From Saprospirales bacterium (GTDB lineage: Bacteria > Bacteroidota > Bacteroidia > Chitinophagales > Saprospiraceae): DNA of 64,000 bases. The translations under genes were made by a program, and so were the position numbers. The notes under the pieces were generated by a model, which searched no databases, had not been told where the DNA came from, and worked only from the letters and a program-made list of their open reading frames with translations. Positions 62,916 through 64,000 of the stretch are shown in pieces (within the stretch, counting starts at the first letter, position 1; each line of letters begins with the position of its first letter). The DNA is taken from the NCBI GenBank assembly GCA_007695035.1, contig REEO01000036.1, positions 1 to 64,000 on the forward strand, given 5' to 3'.

Positions 62916-64000
62916 ATGGAGCATATGAAATTGTCTGAAAGATTGGAGAATATGGAGGAGTCGGCAACCTTGCTGATGGCTCAATTGGCCCGTGACAGAA
63001 AAGCTGCGGGTAAAGAGGTCATTTCACTCTCTCTGGGTGAGCCCGACTTTGACACACCTGAACCCATAAAAGAAGCAGCCTGGCGCGCGCTGCAGGAGGG
63101 ACATACCAAGTACACACCCGTACCCGGAATTCCGGCACTCCGAGAAGCCATTGCGGAGAAGTTTCGGACCGAAAACAGGCTTCCTTACCGCGCAGAAAAT
63201 ATTGTGGTCTCCAATGGAGCCAAGCAATGCATTGCCAATGTCTGTCTTTCACTTATTAATCCGGGGGATGAGGTGATTCTCCTTGCTCCCTACTGGGTTT
63301 CTTATGTTGAGATTGTGAGGTTGGCTGGGGGTGTTCCCGTTGAACTTTCGGCCGGAGTGGAGGCAGATTACAAAGTTTCGGCTGAGCAATTGGCAGAGGC
63401 CATTTCGGACAAAACGAAGCTCGTTATTTTTTCTTCCCCCTGCAATCCGACGGGCAGTGTTTTTTCAGAGCAGGAGTTGCGCGCAATTGCAAGTGTAATA
63501 CTTGAGCACCCCTATCTGATGATACTCTCCGATGAAATATACGAATACATCAATTTTGACAGCGATTACTTCAGTATAGGGGCCGTTGATGGTATGGAAA
63601 ATCGGACGATCACGGTCAATGGCTTTTCCAAGGGTTTTGCGATGACGGGTTGGAGACTTGGGTACATGGGAGCACCGGACTGGTTGGCAGCCGGATGTGC
63701 AAAGGTTCAGGGTCAATTCACTTCAGGGGCCAATTCTTTTTCCCAGCAAGCCGCTGTTTTTGCCTTAAAAAACTCCAGAGAGGAAGTGGACAAAATGAGA
63801 TCGGCATTCCGAAAGAGAAAAGACCTGGTTGTCTCCGGATTGTCTCAAATCCCCGGACTCAAAGTCAACGATCCAATGGGTGCTTTTTACGTTTTTCCGG
63901 AGGCTGTCGATCTGGTCGATAAAAAATACGAGGGACGGAGGTTGAATTCCGTGGATGATTTTTGCATGCTGCTGCTGGAAGAAAAAGGAGTTGCAGTTGT
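62916..64000 (+). CDS. Aspartate aminotransferase-like class I aminotransferase (3' end outside window)
   Basis: The frame stays open from ATG 62916 to the window end (361 codons). Translation gives the class I fold I-gamma pattern: VISLSLGEPDFDTPEPI, YTPVPGIPALREAIAEKF, VSNGAKQCIANVC, PGDEVILLAPYWVSYVEIV, SSPCNPTGSVFSEQEL, LSDEIYEYINF, and the PLP lysine (Lys239) in NGFSKGFAMTGWRLGY. The family usually has about 395-400 residues, so about 35-40 are missing. A second ATG at 62925 is an alternative start. It is most likely an aspartate/prephenate-type aminotransferase; substrate is inferred from family similarity only. Confidence 0.9.
   Translation, partial: MEHMKLSERLENMEESATLLMAQLARDRKAAGKEVISLSLGEPDFDTPEPIKEAAWRALQEGHTKYTPVPGIPALREAIAEKFRTENRLPYRAENIVVSNGAKQCIANVCLSLINPGDEVILLAPYWVSYVEIVRLAGGVPVELSAGVEADYKVSAEQLAEAISDKTKLVIFSSPCNPTGSVFSEQELRAIASVILEHPYLMILSDEIYEYINFDSDYFSIGAVDGMENRTITVNGFSKGFAMTGWRLGYMGAPDWLAAGCAKVQGQFTSGANSFSQQAAVFALKNSREEVDKMRSAFRKRKDLVVSGLSQIPGLKVNDPMGAFYVFPEAVDLVDKKYEGRRLNSVDDFCMLLLEEKGVAV

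Noticed and set aside
1-64000. CRISPR arrays, tRNA or rRNA genes, insertion sequences, integrases and attachment sites
   Set aside because: I looked for regular spaced repeats, tRNA T-loop sequences such as GGTTCGAATCC, transposase or integrase motifs and flanking repeats, and found none that hold up.

Overview
The window is one chromosomal stretch of a bacterium of the phylum Bacteroidota. This rests on lineage-typical families (an N-terminal PorQ of the type IX secretion system, two GLPGLI proteins, DUF3109, DUF6089, a BT_3928-like DoxX protein, the 390-residue Bacteroidota form of PurM, a long NusB). It also rests on promoters with the Bacteroidota -7 element TAnnTTTG, sometimes with a -33 TTTG, and on the near absence of Shine-Dalgarno sequences. 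The exact order cannot be fixed from the sequence. Most genes are housekeeping genes. I see no rRNA, tRNA, CRISPR array, phage or insertion sequence.

Layout. 1-6 kb: the start of porQ (cut by the edge), a MORN-like lipoprotein, an S9 peptidase, a SurA/PpiD-type periplasmic isomerase and a DUF3109 protein, all on the minus strand. 6-12 kb: mitochondrial-type citrate synthase, ribH, a membrane-anchored TPR protein, pdhA, then recF with a DUF721 gene. 12-16 kb: a nucleotide-transporter-like membrane protein fused to HEAT repeats, a separate cyclic-nucleotide-binding protein and a facing HD-domain protein; this is the most intriguing block. 16-26 kb: CsaA, subtilase, DUF6089 barrel, RecQ, glycosyltransferase, DoxX-like protein, DMT transporter and YigZ. 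26-34 kb: coaE, rocD with a cysteine-rich insertion, a 1041-residue TPR protein and an outer-membrane barrel. 34-39 kb: a LexA-like S24 regulator with a coupled small protein, tpiA, a SanA-like protein and ppk1.

39-44 kb is the most accessory-looking part: a TonB-receptor-like protein, two tandem GLPGLI paralogues and a small secreted six-cysteine protein. Beside it lies a decayed second purM 3' end (44316-44537, minus strand) that I recovered by translating the spacer. It is followed by a MacA-like adaptor, a MacB-type permease without an ATPase domain and a TolC-like channel, then the intact purM. 50-64 kb: smc, a 965-base spacer, oligopeptidase B, nusB-guaA-lipoprotein, trmH and an aminotransferase cut by the right edge.

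Several start sites were moved from the longest open frame because a TAnnTTTG promoter lies inside the extension (citrate synthase, the transporter-HEAT gene, coaE) or because the extension is not homologous (ribH, purM, recQ, DUF6089). Where -7 elements are visible the predicted leaders are often very short, and smc appears nearly leaderless. No database search was possible; family names come from recognised motifs and typical architectures.
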